Shown one piece after another: positions 55,096-64,000 of a stretch of DNA of 64,000 nt. Position numbers and translations under genes: made by a program. Where the stretch lies: positions 625,148-689,147 of the forward strand of contig NZ_KB908056.1 in the NCBI RefSeq assembly GCF_000382325.1, read 5' to 3'. The notes beneath the pieces were generated by a model, which saw nothing but the letters and a program-made list of their open reading frames with translations, did no database searches and was not told the origin of the DNA. Source of the stretch: Woodsholea maritima DSM 17123 (GTDB lineage: Bacteria > Pseudomonadota > Alphaproteobacteria > Caulobacterales > Maricaulaceae). Position 1 is the first letter of the stretch. Each line of letters starts with the position of its first letter.

Positions 55096-56613
55096 ATGCA
55101 AATAGAAGCCCTGATTTCCTTGGCTGGGTACTTCATTTTAATGATGGGGATCGGCCTATACGCTTACAAAAAATCCACTGATGACGTATCGGGTTACATG
55201 CTGGGCGGACGCCAGCTCAACCCTGCCGTCGCCGCCCTCTCCGCCGGGGCCTCCGATATGAGTGGCTGGATGCTGATGGGCCTTCCCGGGGCCATCTATA
55301 GTGAAGGTCTGGGGGCCGCCTGGATCGGGATTGGCCTATTAATCGGGGCCTATTTCAACTATCGCCTGGTGGCACCACGCCTGCGGGCCTATACAGAAAT
55401 TGCCGAAGACGCGATCACAATTCCCGATTTCTTTGAAAAACGCTTCAAAGATAAATCGCGCACCTTGCGGGTGCTCTCTTCGGTCGTGATCATTATCTTC
55501 TTCACCCTCTACACCTCTGCCGGTGTGGTCTCGGGCGGTAAGCTGTTCGAAGCCAGCTTCGGGATGAGCTATTATGTCGGCCTTTTCGTCACCGCGGGTG
55601 TGGTCGTGGCCTATACGTTATTTGGCGGCTTTCTGGCCGTCAGCCTGACGGACTTCGTTCAGGGCGTGATCATGTTCATCGCCCTGGTCATGGTGCCGAT
55701 CACCACCTTGATGGTGCTCAATGGCCCTGCGCCTGCGCTTGAGGCCGTCAATCAGGTCAATCCGCATTTCACCTCCCTCATTAGTGGGGTCACGGTCATG
55801 GGCGTTATCTCGGCCATGGCCTGGGGCCTTGGCTATTTCGGCCAGCCGCATATCATTGTGCGCTTCATGGCCATCCGGACCTTAAAAGACGTCGCCGTCG
55901 CGCGCTGGATCGGGATGAGCTGGATGACGGTAACCCTGGTTGGGGCCCTGGCAACGGGCCTGTTTGGTTTGGCCTATATCCAATCCACCGCCGCGACCAT
56001 TGAAGACCCGGAAACCATCTTCATCTATCTCTCGCAGATCCTGTTCCATCCTTTCGTGGGCGGCTTCTTGCTGGCCGCGATCCTGGCCGCGATCATGAGC
56101 ACGATCTCATCTCAGCTTTTGGTCTCATCCAGCTCACTGACCGAAGACTTCTATAAAACCTTCCTGCGTCGTAATGCCGATCAAAAAGAATTGGTGCTGG
56201 TCGGGCGGATCTCGGTTTTGGCCGTGTCGCTGATCGCCATTGGGTTGGCGTTTGATCGTTCCAGCACGATTTTGAGCCTGGTCTCCAATGCCTGGGCCGG
56301 GTTCGGTGCCGCCTTTGGCCCCATCATTCTCTTGAGCCTGTTCTGGAAAGACATGACCCGCGCCGGAGCCGTCGCCGGGATGGTCACGGGAGCTTTAACC
56401 GTTCTCTTCTGGATCTACGCGCCGGTCTTGGCCGAAGGGGCAGCCCTTTCCAGCGTCATCTATGAAATCGTGCCGGGCTTTATTGTCTGTAGTGCTGTCG
56501 CTATCGGCGTCAGCATCGCCACAAAAAGCCATAACCCGCACATTCAAGAAGAGTTCAAAGTCGTGGAAGACGCCATCAAGCATGGTCATCTGCCCGATCC
56601 TAAAGATGTCTAA
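55096..56613 (+). CDS. putP: Sodium/proline symporter
   Basis: A 505-residue SSS-family transporter with 12-13 TM helices; imports proline with Na+. Signatures: GGRQLNPAVAALSAGASDMSGWMLMGLPGA (PutP substrate/Na+ site), GLGYFGQPHIIVRFMAIR, and AILAAIMSTISSQLLVSSSSLTEDFYK near TM8. No putA is adjacent. The leader carries several hairpins and a strong terminator follows 25 bp after the stop, so it is a single-gene unit. Confidence 0.95.
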   Translation: MQIEALISLAGYFILMMGIGLYAYKKSTDDVSGYMLGGRQLNPAVAALSAGASDMSGWMLMGLPGAIYSEGLGAAWIGIGLLIGAYFNYRLVAPRLRAYTEIAEDAITIPDFFEKRFKDKSRTLRVLSSVVIIIFFTLYTSAGVVSGGKLFEASFGMSYYVGLFVTAGVVVAYTLFGGFLAVSLTDFVQGVIMFIALVMVPITTLMVLNGPAPALEAVNQVNPHFTSLISGVTVMGVISAMAWGLGYFGQPHIIVRFMAIRTLKDVAVARWIGMSWMTVTLVGALATGLFGLAYIQSTAATIEDPETIFIYLSQILFHPFVGGFLLAAILAAIMSTISSQLLVSSSSLTEDFYKTFLRRNADQKELVLVGRISVLAVSLIAIGLAFDRSSTILSLVSNAWAGFGAAFGPIILLSLFWKDMTRAGAVAGMVTGALTVLFWIYAPVLAEGAALSSVIYEIVPGFIVCSAVAIGVSIATKSHNPHIQEEFKVVEDAIKHGHLPDPKDV

Positions 56614-56637
56614 ACGATCGCGCGTTTAGCCCTGAAA

Positions 56638-56665
56638 AGGCCTCGCCCTGGGCGGGGCCTTTTTC
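56638..56665. terminator. Bidirectional terminator between putP and the TonB receptor gene
   Basis: The stem AGGCCTCGCCC / GGGCGGGGCCT (one T-G pair) is followed by TTTTT on the plus strand and by TTTTC on the minus strand. It separates convergent putP (ends 56613) and the receptor gene (ends 56669). Confidence 0.9.
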
Positions 56666-56668
56666 ATG

Positions 56669-59600
56669 TTAGAACTGCGAATGAAAGCCTAAGGAAATCA
56701 TGCGCCCGCTTTGAATATAGCTGCGCAAATCCTGATCATCCTTGCCGAAGGTGTACCAATAGATATGGCTATCAAAGAGGTTTTGGACCTCTAAGCTCAC
56801 CTCAACGCTGTCACTAAAATGGTGGCTGAGCGAGAGATCGACAAAATGATAATCCTGCTCATAGGGATTATTGTTAAAATACTCATAGTCTTCAAGAAAT
56901 TCTGATTGATAGGTGTAGGAGACATAGCCCTCCCATGTCGGGCTGGACCAATAAAGCTCACCATTGAAGAGGAGCTGGGGCGTCTCAAAAAATGGCAAGG
57001 TATAATCGCGCGGATGCCAGCTCAGCCCGGTATGCGTGCGCGAGTTTTGATAGGTCGCATTCACCCCGACCCCCAGCTGATCAAAGGGAGCGGGTAAAAA
57101 ACGTAAGGTTTCGCGCGCCGAAGCTTCAATGCCATAAATGCGCGCTTGCTCACCATTTGTGACCTGCTCGATATAAAACCGGTCCGCCCTCGGGTTCGGA
57201 CCCAGATCAAATCCCCCCACCAGTTCGTTCACATCAATATCAAATTGGGTGCCATTGCGAATAACACTTGACGACCCGCGGATCAGAAAATTCTCGATAT
57301 GCTTATAAAATACCGCGATGGAATAGGCCCCTGTGCGGCCATGATACCATTCTAAAGACCCATCGAGATTATAGGTCTGGGTCGCTTTTAAGCCTGGATT
57401 GCCCACCTCTGCCCCGACCAGACGCCAGGCAAGCGGATCATCTAGCTCGTCTTCGGTTTCAGGATCGAAACGGTCATAATCCAAGGTCAAAGGCCGCGTC
57501 GCGCGCTCCACCGAGGGACGGGCATAAGATGTCCAGGCCGCCGCGCGCGCGATCACATCACGCGATACCGGATAGGTGATGTGGATTGACGGCAAGACCT
57601 GCGTATACTGATTATCGACCCTGTTGCGACGATAGGGGGCTGCAACCTCACCCAGCTCATATAGTCGGGTCTGAACTTCACTTTCAATATGACTATCAAC
57701 ATCATAGCGCACATGCTCAACACGCAAACCGGCGAGCACACTCATCTTGCCAAAGCGGAACTCCCCCATGGCATAGGTCGCATAAGTCGTCTCATTATAA
57801 GTGAAGGCCTCAGCGCTTTCATAATTGAGGTTTTTGAAATCCGCGCCAATGGCACCGATCATTTTATCACTATCAAGCGTCTGGCCCAGACGATAATCTT
57901 CGCGATAGCGCCCGCCAAACATGTCAGTGACATCCTCACCAAACCAGGGCGCGAAATCGCCATAGGTTTCAGCATGTTCAAAGGGGCCCTCATCATAGCG
58001 CGGGGAGGCCTCATAGCGCTCGCGCTCTGAGCGCACAATCTTGACCCCGCCCTGCCAGGCCCGCACCCAAGAGAAGCTTGGCTCATAGCGCAGATCAATT
58101 TGCGCTTGATAGAGGCGCTCTTTCACCCCGCCCTGGCGTGCGCTCAGCCCTGCGAAGTCATAGCTGGAAGGGGTCTGAACGGCCCGATGGCCCTCTGGCG
58201 TCAAAGTATAATAGAGAAAGCGCGGATTGGGACTGGACCAGACATCGACACTGGAATTCCCCAGCCATGCCTCGCCCTGCCTTAGCGCCTCGCCCACGCG
58301 GGTTTCAAATTCGGCTTCATAGCCGTAGTCGATCACATCTTCAGATTGGCTGATCGCACCTTCATAACTGAGGCTCCAGCGATCAAACACACTTTCCCCG
58401 CCCAGATTGAACGAAGCCACCAGGCCATGATTGCGATCCGCGCTCCAGGCCCGTTCAATATTAAACTCGCGTGGATCCCAAACCCCAGACCCACCACAGA
58501 TCGAATAAAGACTGACGCAAGCCCGGTCCGCATCGGTTAAGCGCTCATCCTCATCCACATCGCGGATCTGATCGAGGGTGTAATCCCCGCGCCAAACCCC
58601 GCCCTGCATCTCGCCATAGATGCGGCCCAATTCCTCATCCTCACCCAGGTCCTGCCAGGTCTCAAACGGGGTAATTCCTGTCTCAGCAAAATCGGCTTGG
58701 TAAAAGCGTCGAGACTGGCTGTAAGCGCGATTGCGCAAGAAGCGCATATTATCTTCTTCGGTTTCGATATACTCATTATACTGAACATGAAGATGCCAGT
58801 TATGCACCCCGCGCTCATAATGCAGCGAGCCATTGATACCAAAGCGCTCCACTTGCGTGCGGCCCTTGGACATTTCAAAACCGGCAATGTGAAAGCGGTC
58901 ATAATCCCAGCCCTCCACCGACAAATCGGTTTCATACCAGGTCGCAGGCAGGTGATCGCCATGATCGCCGATCTCTTCATATTGCGAGCGTGATTGCTCG
59001 TGAAAGCCGGTAATGAAAAGGCCTAAAGTGGGCGTCAAATGATCCGCATAAGAGGCCGCAATCATGTGCGAACGGTCATAATCATACTTATCTTGAACCC
59101 GGATTTCACCGGAGAGGCCCCTATGACGGCCCTCAAAGTCAAAGGCACTCGGTGTACGAATATCAATCGTGCCCCCGATGGTATCGCCGTCCATGTCGGG
59201 CATAATGGATTTGCGCACCGTGATCTGATCAATGCCTTCAGGCGACAGAAAGGACAGTCGCACCCCGCGAAAGAAATTATCCTGTGGTGAACCCACCCCG
59301 CCCAAGGTCACACCATTGACCAGGTATTTATTGTATTCACTGGATAATCCGCGCAGGGTAACGCGGTCACCCTCGCCCGTTGTATGATTGCGCACCGCAT
59401 TCAAACCGGGAAGGCGGGCCAAAGCCTCGGTCAGATTGTTATTGGGCAGATTGCCCATATCATCCGCGCTCAACACATCAGAAATAAAAGGATTAGTCCT
59501 TTTTTCTTCCAATGCCCGGCTCAGCGCGCCCATATAACCATGAACCACGATCACTTCAGGCGCGGGTGGGGGATTGAGATGCAATCCCTCCTCGAGGGTT

Positions 59601-59941
59601 TCAGGATGCGGATGACGATCGGGCGGCAAGATTGAGACCGTCATCCCATCGGCCCATTCCACACTCAGACCGCTTTGGCCCAGCAGCGTATCCAAGGCCG
59701 TCGCCGCGTCATAAGTCCCACTAAGGCGCGCAGCCTGCACGCCTGCCACCAATCGAGGCCGGAAAATAATATTAAGGCCGGTCTGCTCCGCCAGCGTTAA
59801 TAGCGCGTCAGACAGCGGGCCTGCGGGAATGTCCAGCGTATAGGCTTCACCCGGGGCCATAGGCGTGTGGGATCGCACCTGCGCCATGCTGGCGCTGGAT
59901 AACCCCAAAACCATTAAGACTGCGAATAAGATACGCGTCAC
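56669..59941 (-). CDS. TonB-dependent transducer-receptor with STN domain
   Basis: A large outer-membrane receptor (about 1090 residues). The signal peptide MTRILFAVLMVLGLSSASMAQ is followed by a Secretin/TonB N-terminal (STN) domain at about 40-110 (YTLDIPAGPLSDALLTLAEQTGLNIIFRPRLV), the domain that contacts FecR-type anti-sigma factors. The plug contains LARLPGLNAVRNHTTGEGDRVTLRGLSSEYNKYLVNGV, and the barrel ends in ISLGFHSQF. I use the GTG at 59941 because GGAGGT lies 11 bp upstream and the signal peptide begins there; ATG 59959 is a weaker option. With FecI and FecR it forms a cell-surface signalling system. The ligand is unknown. Confidence 0.93.
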   Translation of the reverse strand: MTRILFAVLMVLGLSSASMAQVRSHTPMAPGEAYTLDIPAGPLSDALLTLAEQTGLNIIFRPRLVAGVQAARLSGTYDAATALDTLLGQSGLSVEWADGMTVSILPPDRHPHPETLEEGLHLNPPPAPEVIVVHGYMGALSRALEEKRTNPFISDVLSADDMGNLPNNNLTEALARLPGLNAVRNHTTGEGDRVTLRGLSSEYNKYLVNGVTLGGVGSPQDNFFRGVRLSFLSPEGIDQITVRKSIMPDMDGDTIGGTIDIRTPSAFDFEGRHRGLSGEIRVQDKYDYDRSHMIAASYADHLTPTLGLFITGFHEQSRSQYEEIGDHGDHLPATWYETDLSVEGWDYDRFHIAGFEMSKGRTQVERFGINGSLHYERGVHNWHLHVQYNEYIETEEDNMRFLRNRAYSQSRRFYQADFAETGITPFETWQDLGEDEELGRIYGEMQGGVWRGDYTLDQIRDVDEDERLTDADRACVSLYSICGGSGVWDPREFNIERAWSADRNHGLVASFNLGGESVFDRWSLSYEGAISQSEDVIDYGYEAEFETRVGEALRQGEAWLGNSSVDVWSSPNPRFLYYTLTPEGHRAVQTPSSYDFAGLSARQGGVKERLYQAQIDLRYEPSFSWVRAWQGGVKIVRSERERYEASPRYDEGPFEHAETYGDFAPWFGEDVTDMFGGRYREDYRLGQTLDSDKMIGAIGADFKNLNYESAEAFTYNETTYATYAMGEFRFGKMSVLAGLRVEHVRYDVDSHIESEVQTRLYELGEVAAPYRRNRVDNQYTQVLPSIHITYPVSRDVIARAAAWTSYARPSVERATRPLTLDYDRFDPETEDELDDPLAWRLVGAEVGNPGLKATQTYNLDGSLEWYHGRTGAYSIAVFYKHIENFLIRGSSSVIRNGTQFDIDVNELVGGFDLGPNPRADRFYIEQVTNGEQARIYGIEASARETLRFLPAPFDQLGVGVNATYQNSRTHTGLSWHPRDYTLPFFETPQLLFNGELYWSSPTWEGYVSYTYQSEFLEDYEYFNNNPYEQDYHFVDLSLSHHFSDSVEVSLEVQNLFDSHIYWYTFGKDDQDLRSYIQSGRMISLGFHSQF

Positions 59942-60012
59942 GCTTGCCCCCACCTCCATTCCTGGAGGTGAGCGTTATGTGACAGACAATTGCGACGACT
60001 TCTTTACAGGAT

Positions 60013-61038
60013 CTATGCCGCCTCGGGCATCAATAACACGCGTCCGTCGTATAAAGTCCGGGCTTTTGCGCCTGCACTGGCACTCAAGGCTGTGACAAGA
60101 GTTTCTGGATCATTGAAATTTAAGGCGAAAACACCGCTGATCTGTTCTTCGCTCAAAGCCTTGTCTACAACCACGATCGGGTGTTCGCGGTATCGGTTCA
60201 CCACAGTTAACACCTCGCCCAAGCTGACATTTTCAAACGCTATGCGCTCTTGGCGCCACAGGGCCGCGCCCCAGCGATTGATTTGACCGTGTTGCCAGCC
60301 GGTCGCGGCGCTCCAATGCGCTTCTTCACCGGCCTCCAAAACTGCCTCAAAACCATGGGCGCGATCCTGGATCGCGACCACACCGTGATCGACACGCAGG
60401 GTATAGGCCCCCTCGCGTGCCTCCACCTCATAGGCGGTACCGAGCGCCGTAAAACTGACCTCACCGGCCTGCACCCGCAAGGGCCGCTCTGGGTTCGGTG
60501 TAACCTCGATAAACACCGCACCGTCTTCAAGATAGAGCGTACGCTCCTCCACCCGGTAATCCACGCGGACCTGACTTTGCGCATCCACCCAAAGCGTAGA
60601 TCCGTCTTCAAGCACTTGGCTGCGAATATCCGCACTGGCGGTTTGATAGATCTGACCTGATACAGACGGCGGCAGAGGGAGATCGGATGAAGACAGCATT
60701 GTCCAGCCCACACCGCCCAGCACCGCGACAATGACCAGGCTCATCACGCCCATAAAGGCCACATGCCAAGGCGACGGCCCGCGCACAGGGCTGTCCTCGC
60801 CATAATAAACCGCATCCCCCGCCAAGGGCGCGTCTAAGCCTTCCTCTGCCTGCAACGCAGCTCCGTCCGCAGCCAGGATCGCACTTTGACGGGCAAAAAT
60901 CTCGACATGGGCGGGGTCTGCACCGATCCAAGCCTCAAATGCGGCTTGTTCGGCGGCACTTAATCCGGCTTCAATTTTGAACACCCATTGGGCGGCGTGA
61001 TCATGCACATCGCGGGCTGTCATCTCTTCAGTGTGCAT
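60013..61038 (-). CDS. FecR-like anti-sigma factor
   Basis: A 341-residue inner-membrane regulator. The N-terminal cytoplasmic DUF4880 part (AAQWVFKIEAGLSAAEQAAFEAWIGADPAHVEIFARQ) would hold the sigma factor. One TM helix lies at about 93-113, followed by a periplasmic FecR domain (LEDGSTLWVDAQSQVRVDYRVEERTLYLEDGAVFIEV) and a C-terminal STN-like segment (LSEEQISGVFALNFNDPETLVTAL). It lies 3 bp after the sigma factor gene and 71 bp before the receptor gene. Confidence 0.92.
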   Translation of the reverse strand: MHTEEMTARDVHDHAAQWVFKIEAGLSAAEQAAFEAWIGADPAHVEIFARQSAILAADGAALQAEEGLDAPLAGDAVYYGEDSPVRGPSPWHVAFMGVMSLVIVAVLGGVGWTMLSSSDLPLPPSVSGQIYQTASADIRSQVLEDGSTLWVDAQSQVRVDYRVEERTLYLEDGAVFIEVTPNPERPLRVQAGEVSFTALGTAYEVEAREGAYTLRVDHGVVAIQDRAHGFEAVLEAGEEAHWSAATGWQHGQINRWGAALWRQERIAFENVSLGEVLTVVNRYREHPIVVVDKALSEEQISGVFALNFNDPETLVTALSASAGAKARTLYDGRVLLMPEAA

Positions 61039-61041
61039 CGT

Positions 61042-61623
61042 CTAATCACTCCAGACCTTGCGCGAGAGCCGCGCCAGGGCCCGTTCTAAATTCTTTCTCA
61101 CCTTATAAACCGGAACCCCTTGGGCTTCAGCGGTTTCATGGAGAGTCTTTCCTTTTACCTTATAAAGAATAAAACTCTCACGCATATCTTCAGGCAAGGC
61201 CTCGATCTGACGATTAAGCCGCTGCAGACGCATGCGCGCCTCCACCCGATCTTCAGGGGAGGGCATATTATCCGACAAGGTCAAATCATAAATCGGCACA
61301 TGGGCCTTGCGCGCGCGCACCGCCCCATGGCGATAGCGATCTTTCAGCACATTGCCCGCCACCGTAAACATATAGGCGGCGAAATTCTCAATGCCTGCCA
61401 GATCTTTATCCTCACCCGACATCAAGCGTGTGGCGATATCCTGCACCACATCATCAGGATCAATATCAGCGGCCACGCGCGTGCGCACATAGGCCAGCAA
61501 GGCCGGGCGCATGTCCAAAAACGCCTTCATCAGGCGCTGGCGCGAGGCATCAAGATCGTGTGTCACATCAGCCCTGTAATCGGAGATCCATGAGGAAGAC
61601 ACCTCAAGCCCTGCACTCATCAT
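61042..61623 (-). CDS. ECF RNA polymerase sigma factor, FecI-like
   Basis: A 193-residue sigma-70 family factor: region 2 contains DIDPDDVVQDIATRLMSG and FAAYMFTVAGNVLKDRYR, and region 4 has LPEDMRESFILYKVKGKTLHETAEAQGVPVYKVRKNLERALARL. It has a 15-30 residue N-terminal extension. Expected to drive the downstream FecR and receptor genes once surface signalling releases it. The start may be either of two adjacent ATGs (61623 or 61620). It is upstream of, and separated by a terminator from, the phoX-like unit. Confidence 0.93.
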   Translation of the reverse strand: MMSAGLEVSSSWISDYRADVTHDLDASRQRLMKAFLDMRPALLAYVRTRVAADIDPDDVVQDIATRLMSGEDKDLAGIENFAAYMFTVAGNVLKDRYRHGAVRARKAHVPIYDLTLSDNMPSPEDRVEARMRLQRLNRQIEALPEDMRESFILYKVKGKTLHETAEAQGVPVYKVRKNLERALARLSRKVWSD

Positions 61624-61715
61624 GTTTCATGATCCCTTACAAGTCTTCTAAAGACCAAGACGTGAACGCAGGCGCGTTTTGCATGAATGTTTTATGACGC
61701 GCACCGTCCAGGCAG

Positions 61716-61744
61716 AAAAAAAGGGGTGAAGCGCGCTTCACCCC
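61716..61744 (-). terminator. Rho-independent terminator after the PhoX-like gene
   Basis: On the minus strand GGGGTGAAGC-GC-GCTTCACCCC forms a 10-bp perfect stem followed by seven T residues. It ends the glycerophosphodiesterase/PhoX transcript before the FecI gene. Confidence 0.93.
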
Positions 61745-61776
61745 CTTCCCCTGAGAGAGAGTTAGGCCCAAGGGGG

Positions 61777-63252
61777 TCAGGCCCATTTCTCCCACGGTCC
61801 GGTAATGGCAAAGGTGATCCCCGGCCCTTGAATATTGACAAAGAAGGTCTGGCCATCAGGGCTAAAGCCCGCGCCCGCCCATTCACTGGCGCGATAATCA
61901 TGAGCACCGATCACGCCGTCACGGCCCATGGCCGCAATATCAGCTTCACTCAGCACCACATTATTGGCCGCGAAGGCAAAGACCTGACCGTCCTGGGTCA
62001 CACCCATGACGCGCTCTGGCATATGCCCGCCATCTTCACAGAAGAAGAGCTGGCCGCGCGGATTAAGACAGAGATTGTCCGGCGCATCGGTTTCTTCAGA
62101 AAAACGTGAGACGAAGATGGCGATCAGCTCACCGCCTTGCTCATCCGCATCCGGAACATATTTCCAGATCACTCCCTCTTCGGCGGCCCCGCCATCGGTG
62201 TCGGCAAAGTACAGCGCGCCATCCTGGAACCACGCCCCTTCCAAGCGCGAGAAAATGCCTGCGCCCTGGGCTTCGCCTTGCATGAAGGGACCGGATTTGC
62301 CACTGGTCGCGCCCCAAACATCTACGACTTCGGGCAAGGCATTGGGATCGGCGATCTCCACCCAATGGGCGCGGTAACGATCGCCTTCCTCAGCATCACC
62401 CAGATCACACAGAGGTTCATCCTCAATGGCCAGCATATAAAGCGTGCCGCCAGCTTCCAGGCTGCCCAATTGGCCCGAACGATCATGAGGGACGAATTTA
62501 TAAAGCCCGGATGCGGCTTTATTATCTTCGGTCAGATAAACGGTAGAACTGCGCGGATCGACGGCCACCGCCTCATGGCGGAAAAGCCCCATATCGACGA
62601 TCGGACGCGCGCTGGCCTCACCTTCTGCGGGCACTTCAAAGACATAACCATGCAGCGCCCCGCCATGCTCACGCCCATCAAAAATGATCTCTTCAGCGCT
62701 GAGCCAGCTGCCCCATGGCGTTGGGCCGCCAGAACAATTGCGATAGGTCCCACCCAGCGCCGGTTCAGCACCCAACCACACGCCATCTTTATAAAACAGC
62801 CGCGTACAGCCCCCGCCCAAGGTGATCGCGTCTTCATCATCCAGGACACCGCCCTCATATAGGTGGCCGTCATAGACCCCCGCGCCGGCCGCAATGGTAT
62901 CGCCGCGGCGTAATTCATGATTGCGGATCAAGATCCAGGCCCCATCGCTGGCGCGCTGGCCGACCACGGCCATGCCATCATGAGCACCGGGCGTTGGCCC
63001 ACCCGTGGTCATTTCATCGCCCTTCCAGCCATAGGTGGAATAGCTAAACCCTTCAGGTAATTGCAATAAGTCCAAACCGGTTGACGGATCAGTCACGGGA
63101 CTGAGCGCACCAAAAGGGCTCGCGCCCGTCGAATCATATTCGCGCGCCGCCAAGGCGGCTAAAGGCTTATCAACTGCACAGGCGGATAACAATCCCGCTG
63201 AAGCCGTCAACATAAAGCCGCGCCGGGAAAGGGAGTAAGAAGAAGAGCTCAT
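61777..63252 (-). CDS. PhoX/DUF839-family alkaline phosphatase-like protein
   Basis: A 491-residue exported protein. The Tat signal SRRGFMLTASAGLLSACA also contains a Cys suited to lipid attachment. The rest is the beta-propeller PhoX/DUF839 fold (MAVVGQRASDGAWILIRNHE, GGCTRLFYKDG, NCSGGPTPWGSWLSAEE, RHEAVAVDPRSSTVYLTEDN, LCLNPRGQLFFCEDGG). PhoX enzymes are calcium/iron phosphomonoesterases, but many DUF839 members are untested. I use the ATG at 63252 (MSSSSYSLSRRGF); a GTG at 63264 would overlap the upstream gene. It follows the glycerophosphodiesterase gene directly. Confidence 0.85.
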   Translation of the reverse strand: MSSSSYSLSRRGFMLTASAGLLSACAVDKPLAALAAREYDSTGASPFGALSPVTDPSTGLDLLQLPEGFSYSTYGWKGDEMTTGGPTPGAHDGMAVVGQRASDGAWILIRNHELRRGDTIAAGAGVYDGHLYEGGVLDDEDAITLGGGCTRLFYKDGVWLGAEPALGGTYRNCSGGPTPWGSWLSAEEIIFDGREHGGALHGYVFEVPAEGEASARPIVDMGLFRHEAVAVDPRSSTVYLTEDNKAASGLYKFVPHDRSGQLGSLEAGGTLYMLAIEDEPLCDLGDAEEGDRYRAHWVEIADPNALPEVVDVWGATSGKSGPFMQGEAQGAGIFSRLEGAWFQDGALYFADTDGGAAEEGVIWKYVPDADEQGGELIAIFVSRFSEETDAPDNLCLNPRGQLFFCEDGGHMPERVMGVTQDGQVFAFAANNVVLSEADIAAMGRDGVIGAHDYRASEWAGAGFSPDGQTFFVNIQGPGITFAITGPWEKWA

Positions 63253-63257
63253 AAGGG

Positions 63258-64000
63258 TCACCAATGACGGTTGATCTGGCGCAGATAGGCCAGAACGGCT
63301 GCAGGTTCGTCGGTTTGAATGATATTGGCCCCGCCAATCAGAAGCGGGTTGAGAGCCTCCGCCCCATGGCCCGCGGCAATCGCTGCGTCGACATCGCCCA
63401 GTGCATTGATCCAGATACGCGCATCACAGCCGCGGATCGTGTTGACCACCTCGACGGTGTAGAAGCTGGGATCGATATGAATGGCAATGGCCTGGGGGAA
63501 TCGGGCGCAAATCGCGCGAACGTCTTCAAGATTGCGCGCGCGCGGCATCAAGAAGGTCGCCTCGCCCTGGCTGAGCGCCAGATTGAAATTATCCCAATCG
63601 CTGTCAAACCACAGAGCCTGAGGGCCAAATTCCACCGCATTAACGGTGTTGACGACCGCGGCCATCCGGCTGGTTTTTAAATCCAGATCGACAAAGATCC
63701 GACCCTTGGCGACCCGTAACGCCTCTTGCAAGCTGGGCACGCGGTGATCTGTCAGCGGAATATCCGGATCATCACCCTTGCGCGCTTTCAAGCGTAGCGC
63801 GCGCACCTGCGCGAAGGTCATATCTTCGATGCGCCCGCTGCCATTGGTGGTCGCATCCACGGTTTCATCATGCATCAAAACCGGAACCCCATCGCAGGTG
63901 ACTTTGACGTCCAGCTCGACAATATCCACGCCCAAAGCAATGGCATGTTCAATCGCAAGGATTGAGTTTTCCGGCGCATCTTTATGGGCGGCGCGGTGGG
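63258..64000 (-). CDS. Glycerophosphodiester phosphodiesterase, 5' end beyond the window
   Basis: GDPD-family hydrolase that cleaves glycerophosphodiesters to glycerol-3-phosphate and an alcohol. The frame stays open to the right edge, and the extra residues read HRAAHKDAPENSILAIEHAI, the conserved start of the GDPD barrel. An internal ATG at 63935 is therefore not the start. Catalytic residues Glu and Asp in VELDVKV and His in MHDETVDATTNGSG are intact. Its stop codon lies 6 bp upstream of the PhoX-like ATG. A signal peptide, if any, would lie outside. Confidence 0.9.
   Translation of the reverse strand, partial: HRAAHKDAPENSILAIEHAIALGVDIVELDVKVTCDGVPVLMHDETVDATTNGSGRIEDMTFAQVRALRLKARKGDDPDIPLTDHRVPSLQEALRVAKGRIFVDLDLKTSRMAAVVNTVNAVEFGPQALWFDSDWDNFNLALSQGEATFLMPRARNLEDVRAICARFPQAIAIHIDPSFYTVEVVNTIRGCDARIWINALGDVDAAIAAGHGAEALNPLLIGGANIIQTDEPAAVLAYLRQINRHW

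Overview
The window looks like a chromosomal segment of an aquatic, chitin- or GlcNAc-using alphaproteobacterium, probably near Caulobacterales/Maricaulales/Hyphomonadales. The evidence is TIGR01782-type TonB receptors, an Entner-Doudoroff route fed by a GlcNAc PTS, the HutF variant of histidine breakdown and composite REP-like repeats. The lineage is inferred from gene content; no rRNA, tRNA or CRISPR array was seen.

Layout. 1-595: dispersed palindromic repeats. 596-8067: a complete histidine utilisation locus, hutU-hutG-hutH-hutI on the minus strand and hutF-hutC diverging on the plus strand around a likely HutC operator. 8064-20332: a 13-gene minus-strand operon that starts with Hpt, STAS and CheY, continues through CheA, CheW, a triple-PAS receptor, CheR, CheD and CheB, and ends with a soluble receptor-like protein, a STAS protein, a receiver-PP2C phosphatase and an RsbW-like kinase-fold protein. 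It joins a chemosensory array to a partner-switching output and is the most unusual system here. 20333-22870: regulator-rich spacer with a possible frameshifted small gene, a TetR and a DeoR regulator. 22871-25757: PAS histidine kinase and Rcp1-like response regulator.

25761-45621: one functional block for N-acetylglucosamine. Minus strand, in transcription order: TonB receptor, flavin-dependent halogenase homologue, DUF6445-like protein, GH20 hexosaminidase lipoprotein, EIIA-HPr-EI fusion, EIICB transporter, then zwf, pgl, edd and eda. Divergently on the plus strand: GntR regulator, SIS-type NagB-II and NagA, closed by a strong terminator. Oligosaccharides would enter the periplasm, be cut to GlcNAc, phosphorylated on import, deacetylated and deaminated to fructose-6-P, then (with an isomerase encoded elsewhere) burned through glucose-6-P and KDPG.

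45683-49064: a 3-TM SemiSWEET-like protein, ExoD, a SulP transporter and a tandem universal stress protein. 49080-49850: a second repeat cluster, including an inverted copy of the composite module at the left edge. 49981-54706: His-rich small protein, RND adaptor and RND pump for metal efflux, without an outer-membrane factor gene. 54707-56665: a large hairpin, a structured leader and the proline symporter putP. 56669-61623: FecI-FecR-TonB receptor signalling cassette. 61716-64000: PhoX-like phosphatase and a glycerophosphodiesterase cut by the window edge.
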